64,000 nt of DNA, taken from the IMG/VR virus record IMGVR_UViG_3300032668_000013, positions 1 to 64,000 of that record. One strand, written 5' to 3'. This document shows, piece after piece, positions 14,424 through 24,337 of the stretch. Source of the DNA: a virus. Under the pieces are notes generated by a model that saw only the letters and a program-made list of their open reading frames with translations, was not told where the DNA came from and made no database searches. Both the position numbers and the translations under genes were made by a program. The stretch's first letter is position 1; the number at the start of each line of letters is the position of its first letter.

Positions 14424-17195
14424 ATGAGTATGTTATATGTTATAAATGTAAATTGTTATGTTTTAAAAGGTTCTAAAAAATTATATCCTGATTATAAATT
14501 AGGAGATAATGATTTAGGAGAATCTATAATAGATTATTTATCTGAATTTTGGCCATCAAAAGGTTATAAATTTATAGATACAACATCTAAAGAAATAACT
14601 CATGTTAATGACATGATATCATACGATTTAGTTATAAATTTAGATTTATTTAATCAAGAAAATTTAGATTTACAAGTTTTTACACAAAAAATACAAACAG
14701 GTATACATAATATTTATAGTAAATGTAATGCATTAGTTAATATAAGTAGTAAAGAAGATTCTATTGTTAATAATTTTGACCCTAAACTTAATGGTGGAGG
14801 TTATCTTATGAATTTTTTCCTTAAAGATATACCTACACCAACTCTACCAACTCCTAGTTTTAAAGTAAATTATGACCCTAATCAGTTTCCAACTGATATA
14901 AAAATTGTTGATCAATCAAAGAATAGTGTAAAATATCAATATGATTTTGGTGATGGAGAAAAATCTATACTTAAAGAGCCTAATAAAACATACACAACTG
15001 AAGGAACATATAATATAGTACTAACTACTGTATCAAGTGATAATTTATCAGCGACATATTCACAAACAGTTACTATTAAAAAACCAATAGATCCTGTTGT
15101 TGAATCAAAAAAACAAGATACAACTCCTGATAATCCTGATACTAAACCTCAAAATCAGGTAGATAAGACAGCAAATGTAAATGAGACTAAACCTGATGAA
15201 CAAGCAACAAATATAAAAATACAAACTCCAAATAATCCAGATTATCAAAGTGAGTTTATAAGAGGTTCAGGTTTTTCTCCTGTTATTTATTATAATTCGT
15301 TATTAATTGATAATTCAACAATTGATTATTTTTCATTATATAATGATGGTTTTATTCCTTGTATAAAACTTAATTTTAAAGACTCTAGTGGTACAATTAA
15401 AAGTAAAGGATTTCCATTAGATGATACAAAAATTAAAATATTTATTAGTTCTCGTTCTAATAATTTAAAATCTATAATATTAGATTTTAAAATTACAAAT
15501 TTTAATAATGATGATGATATAATGATGATAGATGGTATATTACAATCATCTAAATTATATACTAAAAATTATAAAAATTACGCAAATTCTACATCTTATA
15601 CTGCTCTTAAACAAATATGTACTGATATAGGTATTGGATTTAATAGTAATATAACTGATTCAAATGATAGAATGAATTGGCTTCAAAATGGTAAAAAGTT
15701 TTTAGATTTTATCGAATCAATTGTAGAAAGATCTTATATATCTGATAAAACTTTTTTATCAGGATATATTGATTACTATCAATGTTTTAACTATATTGAT
15801 ATAGAAAAGGAAATGGATAGAGATATAACTGATCAACATGGAATTAATACAACTGGATTAGAAAGTGCTAATGGTTCTAATTCTAAAACAGATATTCAAC
15901 CTTTAATTTTAACAAATGATGAATCAATGTTACAATCAAATAATTATTTTTCTAAATTTAAGGTAATAAATAGGTCTGCTGAAATAAGTGCTGAAACAGG
16001 ATATATTCAAAATACTGCGTTTTATGATAGAAATAAAAAACAATTAGTTAGTTTTAAAATAGATTCTATAACTAAAAATGAAAATGATAGAATAATTTTA
16101 AAAGGAGATCCTAATGATCCTAATTCATCAGAAACTGTTAATAATAATCAAAATTATCATTATTTAGGTAAATTAGATACATCAAATGTACATAATAATT
16201 ATTTTTATACAAAAATAAATAATTGGAAAAATATAACTGATTTAGGTAAAATTGAGATTGAGATTGAAATGGGTAATCCTAACTTTAATCTTTATCAATT
16301 TCAAAAAGTTAGTCTTATATTAAGTAATAAATCTCCTATGGGTGGAGATGATAGTATGATTAATAGTAGATTAACTGGTGAATGGTTATTAATTGATATA
16401 GAATATGTACTCTCTCAAAATAAATTTTCACAAATTTTTCGTTTAGTAAAAAGAGAGTTAGAATTATCTAAAGAAGAATTAGATGCAGAGAAAAATAATA
16501 CAAATACTAATTATAAAAAAGAATTATCCGAAAATACTCAAAATCCAGAACCAAATCAACAAACTACAGGAACACCTGCTTTAGTTGATTATTCAAATCC
16601 AACAAAAGTTCCAGCAGTACCTACTAATTATAATACAAGTTTACCAAAGAAAACTGATAAATTATCAAGCATATTTAAAACTTATACTTATCAATCTTTA
16701 TATCCTATTATACAGCAATTAGGAATACCAAAAGGTATTGGGATACTAATGCTAGCACATGCTTTACACGAAGGATGGGGAGGTATTGAACAAGGAGATC
16801 CACAAATGGCAGCAGCTGATGCGAAACATAGAACTAGAAGAACTAATAACCCAGGAGCATTAAGATATAGTACTATTTACGCACAATTTAATCCAGTATC
16901 GGATACTCCAAAAAATGGATATTGTAAATTTCCTAATGTTATTGAAGGGGTTAAAGCTCTTTATTTTTTAATAACTAGGATTAAAAATGGACAAAACCAA
17001 AATTTCCCATTAGCAGGAAATAGCCCGCTATGGAATGGTGATCCTAAAACAGGATATATGGATATTTATGCCCCAATTTCTGATGGTAATAATCCTCATG
17101 ATTATGCTATGGGTATATTATCAGACTTTAATACTTTTGGTATATCTGGTTTAACTACTGATACTACGATAAATCAACTATTTAACATTAAATGA
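14424..17195 (+). CDS. Tail hub protein with PKD domain and C-terminal peptidoglycan hydrolase
   Basis: 923 residues. Residues 1-135 are an unassigned N-terminal domain. Residues about 145-219 are a PKD domain (YDFGDGE, then TYTTEGTYNIVLT). The middle is beta-rich with hub-like text such as GEWLLIDIEYVL. The last ~180 residues look like a lysozyme or lytic-transglycosylase fold: AHALHEGWGG at about 778-787 supplies the probable catalytic Glu783, and RTNNPGALRY at 805-815 is the phage R.NNPGn.R motif. It would digest peptidoglycan during DNA entry, like the lysozyme in T4 gp5, but fused to a different hub part. PKD domains are unusual in tail hubs. Confidence 0.65.
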   Translation: MSMLYVINVNCYVLKGSKKLYPDYKLGDNDLGESIIDYLSEFWPSKGYKFIDTTSKEITHVNDMISYDLVINLDLFNQENLDLQVFTQKIQTGIHNIYSKCNALVNISSKEDSIVNNFDPKLNGGGYLMNFFLKDIPTPTLPTPSFKVNYDPNQFPTDIKIVDQSKNSVKYQYDFGDGEKSILKEPNKTYTTEGTYNIVLTTVSSDNLSATYSQTVTIKKPIDPVVESKKQDTTPDNPDTKPQNQVDKTANVNETKPDEQATNIKIQTPNNPDYQSEFIRGSGFSPVIYYNSLLIDNSTIDYFSLYNDGFIPCIKLNFKDSSGTIKSKGFPLDDTKIKIFISSRSNNLKSIILDFKITNFNNDDDIMMIDGILQSSKLYTKNYKNYANSTSYTALKQICTDIGIGFNSNITDSNDRMNWLQNGKKFLDFIESIVERSYISDKTFLSGYIDYYQCFNYIDIEKEMDRDITDQHGINTTGLESANGSNSKTDIQPLILTNDESMLQSNNYFSKFKVINRSAEISAETGYIQNTAFYDRNKKQLVSFKIDSITKNENDRIILKGDPNDPNSSETVNNNQNYHYLGKLDTSNVHNNYFYTKINNWKNITDLGKIEIEIEMGNPNFNLYQFQKVSLILSNKSPMGGDDSMINSRLTGEWLLIDIEYVLSQNKFSQIFRLVKRELELSKEELDAEKNNTNTNYKKELSENTQNPEPNQQTTGTPALVDYSNPTKVPAVPTNYNTSLPKKTDKLSSIFKTYTYQSLYPIIQQLGIPKGIGILMLAHALHEGWGGIEQGDPQMAAADAKHRTRRTNNPGALRYSTIYAQFNPVSDTPKNGYCKFPNVIEGVKALYFLITRIKNGQNQNFPLAGNSPLWNGDPKTGYMDIYAPISDGNNPHDYAMGILSDFNTFGISGLTTDTTINQLFNIK

Positions 17196-17211
17196 TAAGT
17201 AATGTTTCTTA

Positions 17212-17224
17212 TTTAATATATAAT
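17212..17224 (+). promoter_or_regulatory. TTTAATATATAAT box, possible late promoter
   Basis: A TTTAATATATAA-type box recurs shortly before structural and other genes: also 36528-36540, 46768-46779 and 49453-49465, with shorter TAATATATAAT at 19578-19588. It recalls the T4 late box TATAAATA, but AT richness makes chance matches common. Confidence 0.35.
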
Positions 17225-17241
17225 AAAAAAGTTTTATCAGC

Positions 17242-19551
17242 ATGGCAGAAAACATCACTTCCCCAATTTCAGTACCTAGTAGTGGAGGTATGGATATACC
17301 ACCTGCTTCAGCACAAACATTAAATCCTCAAGTACCTCAAGATCTAAATCCTAAAATTAATCCAGTTATAGCTGAAGCAGATAAACCAAATACAGGCGTT
17401 CCTGTATTACAAGAAAAATTTAAAAGAACTGGTTTATTTTATGGGGATACAAATAGCCCAATTTTTGTAGTTAATAGATGGCAAAATTATTTTGATGATG
17501 GAAATTCTTCTAATATAGGTGGGTTATATGATGCAGATTTTAGTAATTCTGATAATAGTGGTTTCATGGCTCCTGAAGGTTTTTATCAAACTAATTTAAT
17601 GTCAACTGAAACAGGTTTTGAACAAGAAAGAGGTTGGATTAATGAGCCATTTCAAAATTATGCTTTTAAAGGATCAAATGGTAATTTAAGATTATACCCT
17701 GGACATGAAGGTTCTTTACAAAATCCTTACTCTTATACTAATGCTACAGATTTAGATGTAAATATAAGCAATAACTATTTAGAATTTCCGGATGAACATT
17801 TAATAAATAAATTAGCTCCTCAATATACTTTTACTAGAGGCTTCTCAATAGACAATGATAATAAGGATAGAAGATTAACGAATATAAATTTTGCTCAATA
17901 TCAAACAACTATTAATAATCAAGATCCTGTTGTGTTTGGTTATCAATTATCAATAATCTCAGAAACCTCACCTCTTTTTAATGGTGCTATACCTGATTTT
18001 TTATATAAATATTCAACAATGACAGATTTAAAAACAAGGTTAGTAACATACTATCAATTTTTTTATAGTTTCTTTTCTTTATTTGAATTAGAATTGGTTA
18101 GAGATGAATTAAGAGATTCAAGAGTAGATTATAATAGTAATTTTCCTGATATGGATAATTGGTATAGTAAGGTTACTAATGACGGAATCTATACACCAGA
18201 AGATTTATTTGATTTTACCAATAGTAGACAAGGAAATAATTTTAATAAAACTCCATATTATTTAAAAAAAATATCTGGTTTAAATAATTTAATAGAAAAG
18301 AATGGGTTTGATGGTAAAGATAATTTTATTGATTATGGAACAGATATTATTACTTTAACTCTAAATGAAGATACTAATTTATCATCAGGAGCTTTAATAA
18401 TGTTATATAAAACTTTAAGTTGGTCTAAAAGAGGTGGTAAAAAAATGATACCTGATAATTTATTAAGATTTGATTTAGAGATAACAGTTAGCGAAACTAG
18501 ACATTATAACAGAGTTGTAGGAGGTGAAGTTATGGCAGATATTCCTAATAAATATACTTATTTTTTATATGAGTGTCAATTTGTTTTTGATAAAATGTCA
18601 CATGGAGATTCTATTGATATGTCCGCAATTAAATCATTAGATGAAGGAGTAGATATTTCTTTTACATATAAGTATTCCAATGTTAAAATGAGTACATATA
18701 ATGCTACAAATATCGAATTAGGAGATAGTAATATCCCTAATTCTTTACAATTTACTGAAAAATCAATTGACAATGGTAAATTAAATATTTATGGTGGAGT
18801 ATTTCCAATCGGAGCTTCTGGAAATCCTTCAATGATTTCTAGTGTATCAACTCCTCATACTTATGGAAAAAGAAATATATCAGGTAAAATAGGTGATTTT
18901 GGTAATACTCTTGATGGTGTTTCTCAACCTTTAAATAATCCAAAAGGTAAATTACCATCAGAAATGGATATTGCTAATTTTGATTTAAATAGATTTCGTT
19001 CAACTGTATCTGCAACTATAATTCAGCCTAATATAACAGATAAAATGAAAGATGATATTAAACAATTATATGAAAGTTCAAGAATAAATATGATTAGTAA
19101 TTTTAATTCTACAATAAAAGCAGGAGATTCAAAAGATAGTAACCAAAAAGTAAATTCAAATGTATATAGTTCAGTTTATAATGAAACTGATGTTTATAAT
19201 ATAAATCCATTTGGACAATATGTAGCGAATAGTACAATAGATAACGTTATTGTAAAAGGAACATATGGTCAAGATGTTAGGGTTTTAGCAAACACTAATA
19301 CCGGAAATTCTATATATGCTGAAAATGTATTTTTATTACCTGATGTAGTTCCTATTATAGATTTTGGATTTAGTTCTCCTTTTTTAAGTGGATCTGCTTT
19401 TATTAATTTAGGAGATGATAATGTTTATTATGATAAATTCGGACTTAGTTTAAATGGTGGATTTTCTATTGGGGGATTATCACTAGGGGGTAATTTATCA
19501 TTAAATCCTGGTGGATTATCATTAGGTGGTAATTTAGGACTTAATCTATAA
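17242..19551 (+). CDS. Large tail/baseplate protein with C-terminal Gly-Leu-Ser repeats
   Basis: The 769-residue protein is probably structural, judged by size, Asn/Ser/Thr-rich composition and position between hub and tip genes. The last 35 residues are a tandem repeat of the type GLSLGGNLSLNPG, alternating Gly and hydrophobic residues, which suggests a beta-roll or triangular beta-prism tip. Preceding strands (YAENVFLLPDVVPIIDFGFS) are hydrophobic. A TTTAATATATAAT box lies at 17212-17224, 17 nt before the ATG. No homologous family is recognised. Confidence 0.5.
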   Translation: MAENITSPISVPSSGGMDIPPASAQTLNPQVPQDLNPKINPVIAEADKPNTGVPVLQEKFKRTGLFYGDTNSPIFVVNRWQNYFDDGNSSNIGGLYDADFSNSDNSGFMAPEGFYQTNLMSTETGFEQERGWINEPFQNYAFKGSNGNLRLYPGHEGSLQNPYSYTNATDLDVNISNNYLEFPDEHLINKLAPQYTFTRGFSIDNDNKDRRLTNINFAQYQTTINNQDPVVFGYQLSIISETSPLFNGAIPDFLYKYSTMTDLKTRLVTYYQFFYSFFSLFELELVRDELRDSRVDYNSNFPDMDNWYSKVTNDGIYTPEDLFDFTNSRQGNNFNKTPYYLKKISGLNNLIEKNGFDGKDNFIDYGTDIITLTLNEDTNLSSGALIMLYKTLSWSKRGGKKMIPDNLLRFDLEITVSETRHYNRVVGGEVMADIPNKYTYFLYECQFVFDKMSHGDSIDMSAIKSLDEGVDISFTYKYSNVKMSTYNATNIELGDSNIPNSLQFTEKSIDNGKLNIYGGVFPIGASGNPSMISSVSTPHTYGKRNISGKIGDFGNTLDGVSQPLNNPKGKLPSEMDIANFDLNRFRSTVSATIIQPNITDKMKDDIKQLYESSRINMISNFNSTIKAGDSKDSNQKVNSNVYSSVYNETDVYNINPFGQYVANSTIDNVIVKGTYGQDVRVLANTNTGNSIYAENVFLLPDVVPIIDFGFSSPFLSGSAFINLGDDNVYYDKFGLSLNGGFSIGGLSLGGNLSLNPGGLSLGGNLGLNL

Positions 19552-19590
19552 TTATTATATAAGGAAAAAGTTTTATATAATATATAATTT

Positions 19591-21012
19591 ATGATAAGAG
19601 AAGAATTAAAAGATAAAATATTTGTCGGTGTTGTTGAAGAAAATAATGATCCCGATAGAATTGGTAGAGTTAAAGCTAGAGTAATAAAAGTTTATGATGG
19701 TGTAACTAAAGAAAATATACCTTGGGCAAGTCCTTTCAAAGATCTTAATGGTAATGAATATAATGTACCTGATATAGGTAAAATTGTTTCGGTTGTGTTT
19801 CAAGATGGAGATGATAAATTACCTGAGTATATTTATGCAGAACATTATAATATAAATTTAGAAAATAAATTAAAAGCCCTTAGTGCAGAAGATTACACTA
19901 GTTTTAAATCTATATTCTTAGATCATTCTACGCAAATTTATAGAAACAACAGTGAAGGTTTAAAAATAGACCATGAATATACTAATATTAATTTAGATCA
20001 ATATGGAAATATTGCTCTAAATCTAAGAGACCCTTCTTCAATTATAACATTAGGTTCTAATGATGCCGATGAGAATGCCCTTTTAGCTACAACTTGGATG
20101 AATTGGTTTGATACTTTTGTTGAAAATCTTCTAGGTTCTAATGGAGGTCCTTACTTAGGAAATCTAGGAGCACCTGTCACACCAAATCCAAGTTTTATAG
20201 ATTGTTTACAGCAATATCAAGATTTAAGAGAAAATTTCTTATCTAAACATGTAAAAATATCTAAAAACTCTAATATAGCTTCCCAAAAAAGACCTTATGT
20301 AAAACAATTTGGAGATAATTATACTACAAACGTAGGGGAAGTATTAACAACTACACAAGCAGCTCCATATACCCCAACTTCTGATTATACATCAACCACA
20401 GGTTCTGAAAATCCTGCAAATTTAATTACTAAAGATAATTTAGGTTCAGAATCTCCTTCTATAGTTTCATCTAAAAAAGTAGATATAGATCCTAAAACAG
20501 TATCTATTTTATGGAATTGTAATTTATTTAATCAAGGGGATCCTACCTGGGCTAATTATGGAGATGGTACATATACTATAAGGCAAGCAGGTTGTGCTTT
20601 ATCTACATTTGCGATGTATGCCTCTGCTTTCGGTAAAAATGCAAGTCCATTAGATTTTTTCAATGCTAATGGTAGAAAAATAATTGTATCTTGGAATCAA
20701 ATTCAAAGTAAATATGGTTTCCCATTACCAACACCTAATTATAATTGTAACCAAAATAAATTAGATTTTTTATTAGGAAATGCCCCTATACTTTGGGAAA
20801 GTAAAAATCATGGGGGGAATCCACAATATGTACATGGGCATCAGCATTGGATGTTAATAGTTGGAAAAAATTTAGATGGTACATATATAGTACATGATCC
20901 AAATGGGGGAAAACAAAGACTAAATGTTCCCGCTAATGATATACTAAATCAATGCGGAAGATTAAGTGGTTTAAATTCTAGATCTAATGCTTTATTTATT
21001 AAACATACATAA
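19591..21012 (+). CDS. gp5-like baseplate spike protein with C39-family peptidase domain
   Basis: 473 residues. Residues about 5-95 are an OB-fold as in T4 gp5 and phage spike proteins (FVGVVEENNDPDRIGRVKAR, IPWASPF, PDIGKIVSVVFQDGD). A linker of low-complexity Ser/Thr follows. Residues about 305-470 form a papain-like C39_2 peptidase: oxyanion Gln315 in NQGDPTW, Cys335 in QAGCALST, His419 in GHQHWMLIVG and Asp436 in VHDPNGG. A peptidase or amidase here would cut peptide cross-links, complementing the glycan hydrolase in the 14424-17195 protein. T4 uses a lysozyme at this place. A hairpin terminator follows the stop. Confidence 0.75.
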   Translation: MIREELKDKIFVGVVEENNDPDRIGRVKARVIKVYDGVTKENIPWASPFKDLNGNEYNVPDIGKIVSVVFQDGDDKLPEYIYAEHYNINLENKLKALSAEDYTSFKSIFLDHSTQIYRNNSEGLKIDHEYTNINLDQYGNIALNLRDPSSIITLGSNDADENALLATTWMNWFDTFVENLLGSNGGPYLGNLGAPVTPNPSFIDCLQQYQDLRENFLSKHVKISKNSNIASQKRPYVKQFGDNYTTNVGEVLTTTQAAPYTPTSDYTSTTGSENPANLITKDNLGSESPSIVSSKKVDIDPKTVSILWNCNLFNQGDPTWANYGDGTYTIRQAGCALSTFAMYASAFGKNASPLDFFNANGRKIIVSWNQIQSKYGFPLPTPNYNCNQNKLDFLLGNAPILWESKNHGGNPQYVHGHQHWMLIVGKNLDGTYIVHDPNGGKQRLNVPANDILNQCGRLSGLNSRSNALFIKHT

Positions 21013-21036
21013 AAAATCCCCTAAAGGGGATTTTTT
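21011..21036. terminator. Bidirectional terminator
   Basis: AAAAAATCCCC, loop TAAA, GGGGATTTTTT between the convergent spike and helicase genes. Confidence 0.85.
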
Positions 21037-22762
21037 ATAAGTTAATTTTAACTATCTTATAAGGATATTTACGCTTTTTATAAAAACCTTCTCGCTCTAA
21101 AAAATGCTTATATAATATATTACTCATAGAGGAATCAAATATATCAACTAAATCAAATATATTAGCTACGGATTTTTCAGAATGTTTTCTTAAAGCCCTA
21201 CCTATTGCTTGTATAACTATTTGTTCAGATTTAAAAGAATCAGCAAATATAACATTGGTTATTGCATTAACAGACCATCCTACAGCTAATGTTCCATAAC
21301 TACCCACAAGAACTTTTACATTATCTTTTGTAACTTCCATTTGTTTTTTAATTTCTTCCCTACTCTTATTATTTATTTCTCCATCAATATAATAAAAATC
21401 TTTACCACTAATAGTTTTTATTTTATCTAAAATCTTATGACCATATTCTATAGTATGGAATAAGATTAACGTATTTGCTTCACACTTTTCTACTATTTTA
21501 TAAATAAAATTCAATCTCTTTTCTGAATTTTGTATCCATTGCTTTTCAAAATTAAAAACATCTTTACCAATACCTGATCTTTTTGCTATATTTAACGAAG
21601 TATTAAAATTTTTATCATCATGATTTAATAAAAGTACTTTAATACTCATCGGAGTTATATTACCTCTTTTAACTAATGTATCCGCATCAATCTGTGTTAC
21701 TTTTGGACCTAATACTGATTGAATAGTTAATATTTCCAATGTATCATCAGATGGGAATGTACCGGATACCCCAAATCTAATATGAGCAGCTCCAAATGTT
21801 TTTTTCAAAATTGCTTTAACGGTAGTTGATTTTGAACCATGAGCTTCATCACAAGCTACCATATAAAATTGTTGAAAGAAAGATTTAGGCCATTTTTCTA
21901 ATGATTGATAACAACCAATATAAATATTAGGACTTTCTACTCCTGAAAATTTTCTAGGTTTATCACTCATTATTTCTTCTATTCTTAAAGGTTTATCTAA
22001 TTTATTTTTGATAATTCTTTTAATAGAAACTCCATCTATTTTATGTTTATCTGTTAATTTGATTACATCAATTTCTCCTTTTTTATCAATAGTAATTTTA
22101 TCATTAGGATTTTTCATAATAACATCACCATTTTCTAATTCTATTTCATAAGTATAATCAAATGAATTTTGTATATTATTTTGTCCATAATAATATGAAA
22201 TAATATCATCATAAAATTGTGTTACTAATGTTATAGAAGGAACTATAATCAAAAATTTAGCATCAGGATTTACATTTTTAAGTATATAAAATATAACTAA
22301 AGCAATAACTAAAGATTTACCACCCGATGTAGCTACTTCCGCCATGCAATATCTATTTTTAAGAATCTTAAAAGCGGTATCTACTTGATAATCATGGGGT
22401 CTAAAATCTATCCATTGACCTTCTTTATTTCTTACTTGATGATTTTGAAAAAAATCATCACAAAAATCGACTAAATCATCTATATTTATATCTCTATCTA
22501 AAGGAAATTCTTCTTTATTTTCTATTTCAAATTTAACTCCTATTTCTTTACAAGCCTTTAAACATTCTTTCCATAGTCCCATATTAACCTTACCATCATC
22601 AAAATATGATTCTTTTCCATTCCATACTCCGGCTTTAAAAGCACCCATAAATCTATATCCTTTCACATATCTTTCTAGCCAAATTTTTATTTGATGATAT
22701 TCGGTTCTTGTTGAATCACTTACTATCAATTTTTCAGTGTTTTTATCATATCTAAACTTCAT
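21035..22762 (-). CDS. uvsW: UvsW-like DEAH helicase
   Basis: This 575-residue superfamily 2 helicase has Walker A as ATSGGKS (about residue 144), DEAH in VACDEAHGSKS, motif III GVSGTFPS and motif VI QAIGRALRKH. N-terminal text (GYRFMGAFKAGVWNGK) matches the UvsW double-stranded-DNA-binding domain. UvsW unwinds R-loops and branched DNA and helps switch T4-type phages from origin to recombination-dependent replication. A charged insertion of about 75 residues lies between motifs Ia and II. It lacks intein end residues, so it appears to be a lineage-specific insert. Confidence 0.88.
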   Translation of the reverse strand: MKFRYDKNTEKLIVSDSTRTEYHQIKIWLERYVKGYRFMGAFKAGVWNGKESYFDDGKVNMGLWKECLKACKEIGVKFEIENKEEFPLDRDINIDDLVDFCDDFFQNHQVRNKEGQWIDFRPHDYQVDTAFKILKNRYCMAEVATSGGKSLVIALVIFYILKNVNPDAKFLIIVPSITLVTQFYDDIISYYYGQNNIQNSFDYTYEIELENGDVIMKNPNDKITIDKKGEIDVIKLTDKHKIDGVSIKRIIKNKLDKPLRIEEIMSDKPRKFSGVESPNIYIGCYQSLEKWPKSFFQQFYMVACDEAHGSKSTTVKAILKKTFGAAHIRFGVSGTFPSDDTLEILTIQSVLGPKVTQIDADTLVKRGNITPMSIKVLLLNHDDKNFNTSLNIAKRSGIGKDVFNFEKQWIQNSEKRLNFIYKIVEKCEANTLILFHTIEYGHKILDKIKTISGKDFYYIDGEINNKSREEIKKQMEVTKDNVKVLVGSYGTLAVGWSVNAITNVIFADSFKSEQIVIQAIGRALRKHSEKSVANIFDLVDIFDSSMSNILYKHFLEREGFYKKRKYPYKIVKINL

Positions 22763-22828
22763 TAAAGTATTTATTTTTCCATTATATATTATTATAATTA
22801 AATGTTTAGAATTTAATATATATAAAAT

Positions 22829-23713
22829 ATGAACTTATTTAATATAAACATAAAACCTGTTGAATACATTTTATACCAAAAAATCAATGAAGATGCCGAA
22901 TATATACCTCGTTTTCAATTGAAAAACAATAATGGTATAGAAGGGATTGAAGTTAATAAACCTATTAAACCAACTCAAGAATTAATAGAAAAAGCCATAA
23001 AGTATGGTATGATATTCTTAGTAACTTATAAAGGAAAAAATGACTTTGCTCCAAAAGGACATGAACGTGTTATTTATCCAATGGTTATAGGAAAATCAAG
23101 TGTAGGTAATATATTAATAAGAGGCTATCACTTAAAAGGTTGGTCTATATCTAACAATAGACATGTTGAAAAAATATGGAGAATGTTTAGATTAGACAGA
23201 GTTCTTTCAATTACATTCACAGGTTCGTTTTATAGACTTCCTCCAAGTGGATATAATATGAATGATAGAGGAATGAAGGGTGGTATAATTGCTAAAGCAG
23301 ATTTTAATGAAATCAGAAGAAATCAACAAAGTTTGGTTAAATCAGAAGAAATACAAAATAAAGAAAAGATTGTATTAGATGATCAAAAAAATGCTTTTGT
23401 ATCAGTAAAAGTTAAATCAACAGGAACTAAATTAAATATGGATGAACCATTAGAATGTCCTTATTTAAATAATGTTAAGGATATAGCAAATGTTAGAATA
23501 TCTTTCTTAAAAAGTGTTTATGGTAATACTTATTTTGTTATATTAGGAGCTATGGGAAGACCTGGAAATACCGCAAAACTAATTGATGAAAAAGGTAAAA
23601 ACTTAGGTGTTTTTAAAGTTTTAACATCAATCTCAGGGGATGATCTAAGAAAAATAAAAGGGGTTAAAGGTAATAAAATGTTTGATGTTTATATTTTTGA
23701 TAAGAAGATATAA
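22829..23713 (+). CDS. Hypothetical protein with possible WYL-like segment
   Basis: 294 residues. The middle reads GHERVIYPMVIGKSSVGN, then IRGYHLKGWSIS and WRMFRLDRVLSITFTG, reminiscent of WYL ligand-binding modules (RvI.P......yL.ay......R.FrldRI). No helix-turn-helix precedes it. The C-terminal part (NVRISFLKSVYGNTYFVIL) is beta-rich. It could be a regulator or a virion protein. It is divergent from uvsW, with a TTTAATATATA box between the genes. Confidence 0.5.
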   Translation: MNLFNINIKPVEYILYQKINEDAEYIPRFQLKNNNGIEGIEVNKPIKPTQELIEKAIKYGMIFLVTYKGKNDFAPKGHERVIYPMVIGKSSVGNILIRGYHLKGWSISNNRHVEKIWRMFRLDRVLSITFTGSFYRLPPSGYNMNDRGMKGGIIAKADFNEIRRNQQSLVKSEEIQNKEKIVLDDQKNAFVSVKVKSTGTKLNMDEPLECPYLNNVKDIANVRISFLKSVYGNTYFVILGAMGRPGNTAKLIDEKGKNLGVFKVLTSISGDDLRKIKGVKGNKMFDVYIFDKKI

Positions 23714-23773
23714 ATTGATAAGTAAAAAATTTGAATTCATGCAAGATCATGATATATATAATATACTATAATT

Positions 23774-24337
23774 ATGAGATATTTAAGACTTTTTGAAGAC
23801 TTTCAATCAAATAAATTTTTTAATGTATAATCTAACTTAGATTATAAAGAATATTTAGACGCAGTTACTTTATGTGCAGAAGAATTACACAAATCTTTAC
23901 CACAAGTCCCATATAACTATATTTATAAAGACATTAGAGATAAAGGAAATCCTAAATTATCATTAATAGCTTTAGATGATACCAATTATCCATTAGGTTC
24001 TGCTATATGTTATGAAAGTGAAATAACAAAAGATATTGAAAAATTTAAACAAAATGATCCTAGTTTTAGAACCGAATATTACCAAGATATAAATCAATTT
24101 GATAATTTAAAAGGAATTGAATTAGAAGCTATATCTGTTAAACCAGAATTTAGAAATAATAAAATAGCATCTAAATTATTAGATGCTATTAATAATAGTT
24201 ATGATTATATATTTTTAAAACAAGATAGAAATTTAAAAGAAAATATAGATTATACTAAAAAAGGTTATGACCTTATATACACAATGTTTTTGCGTAATGA
24301 AAAAAGTTTATGTGATGTATATGCAAAAAAATTATAA
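23774..24337 (+). pseudogene. GNAT acetyltransferase-like gene interrupted by an in-frame TAA
   Basis: The reading frame starts MRYLRLFEDFQSNKFFNV (another variant of the shared N-terminal peptide), meets TAA at 23828-23830 (codon 19), then stays open for 169 more codons to 24337. The downstream part looks like a GNAT acyltransferase: GIELEAISVKPEFRNNKIAS, then a helix KLLDAI, is the acetyl-CoA-binding motif A. No in-frame ATG, GTG or TTG precedes the core. The TAA lies inside a perfect 21-nt palindrome (23826-23846, arms TATAATCTAA). It may be a nonsense-mutated gene, or be rescued by readthrough or recoding. This is the only stretch over 300 nt without an intact gene. Confidence 0.65.

Noticed and set aside
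21290-22760. Intein in the UvsW helicase insertion
   Set aside because: The charged ~75-residue insert has no Cys/Ser at its start, no His-Asn at its end and no TxxH block.
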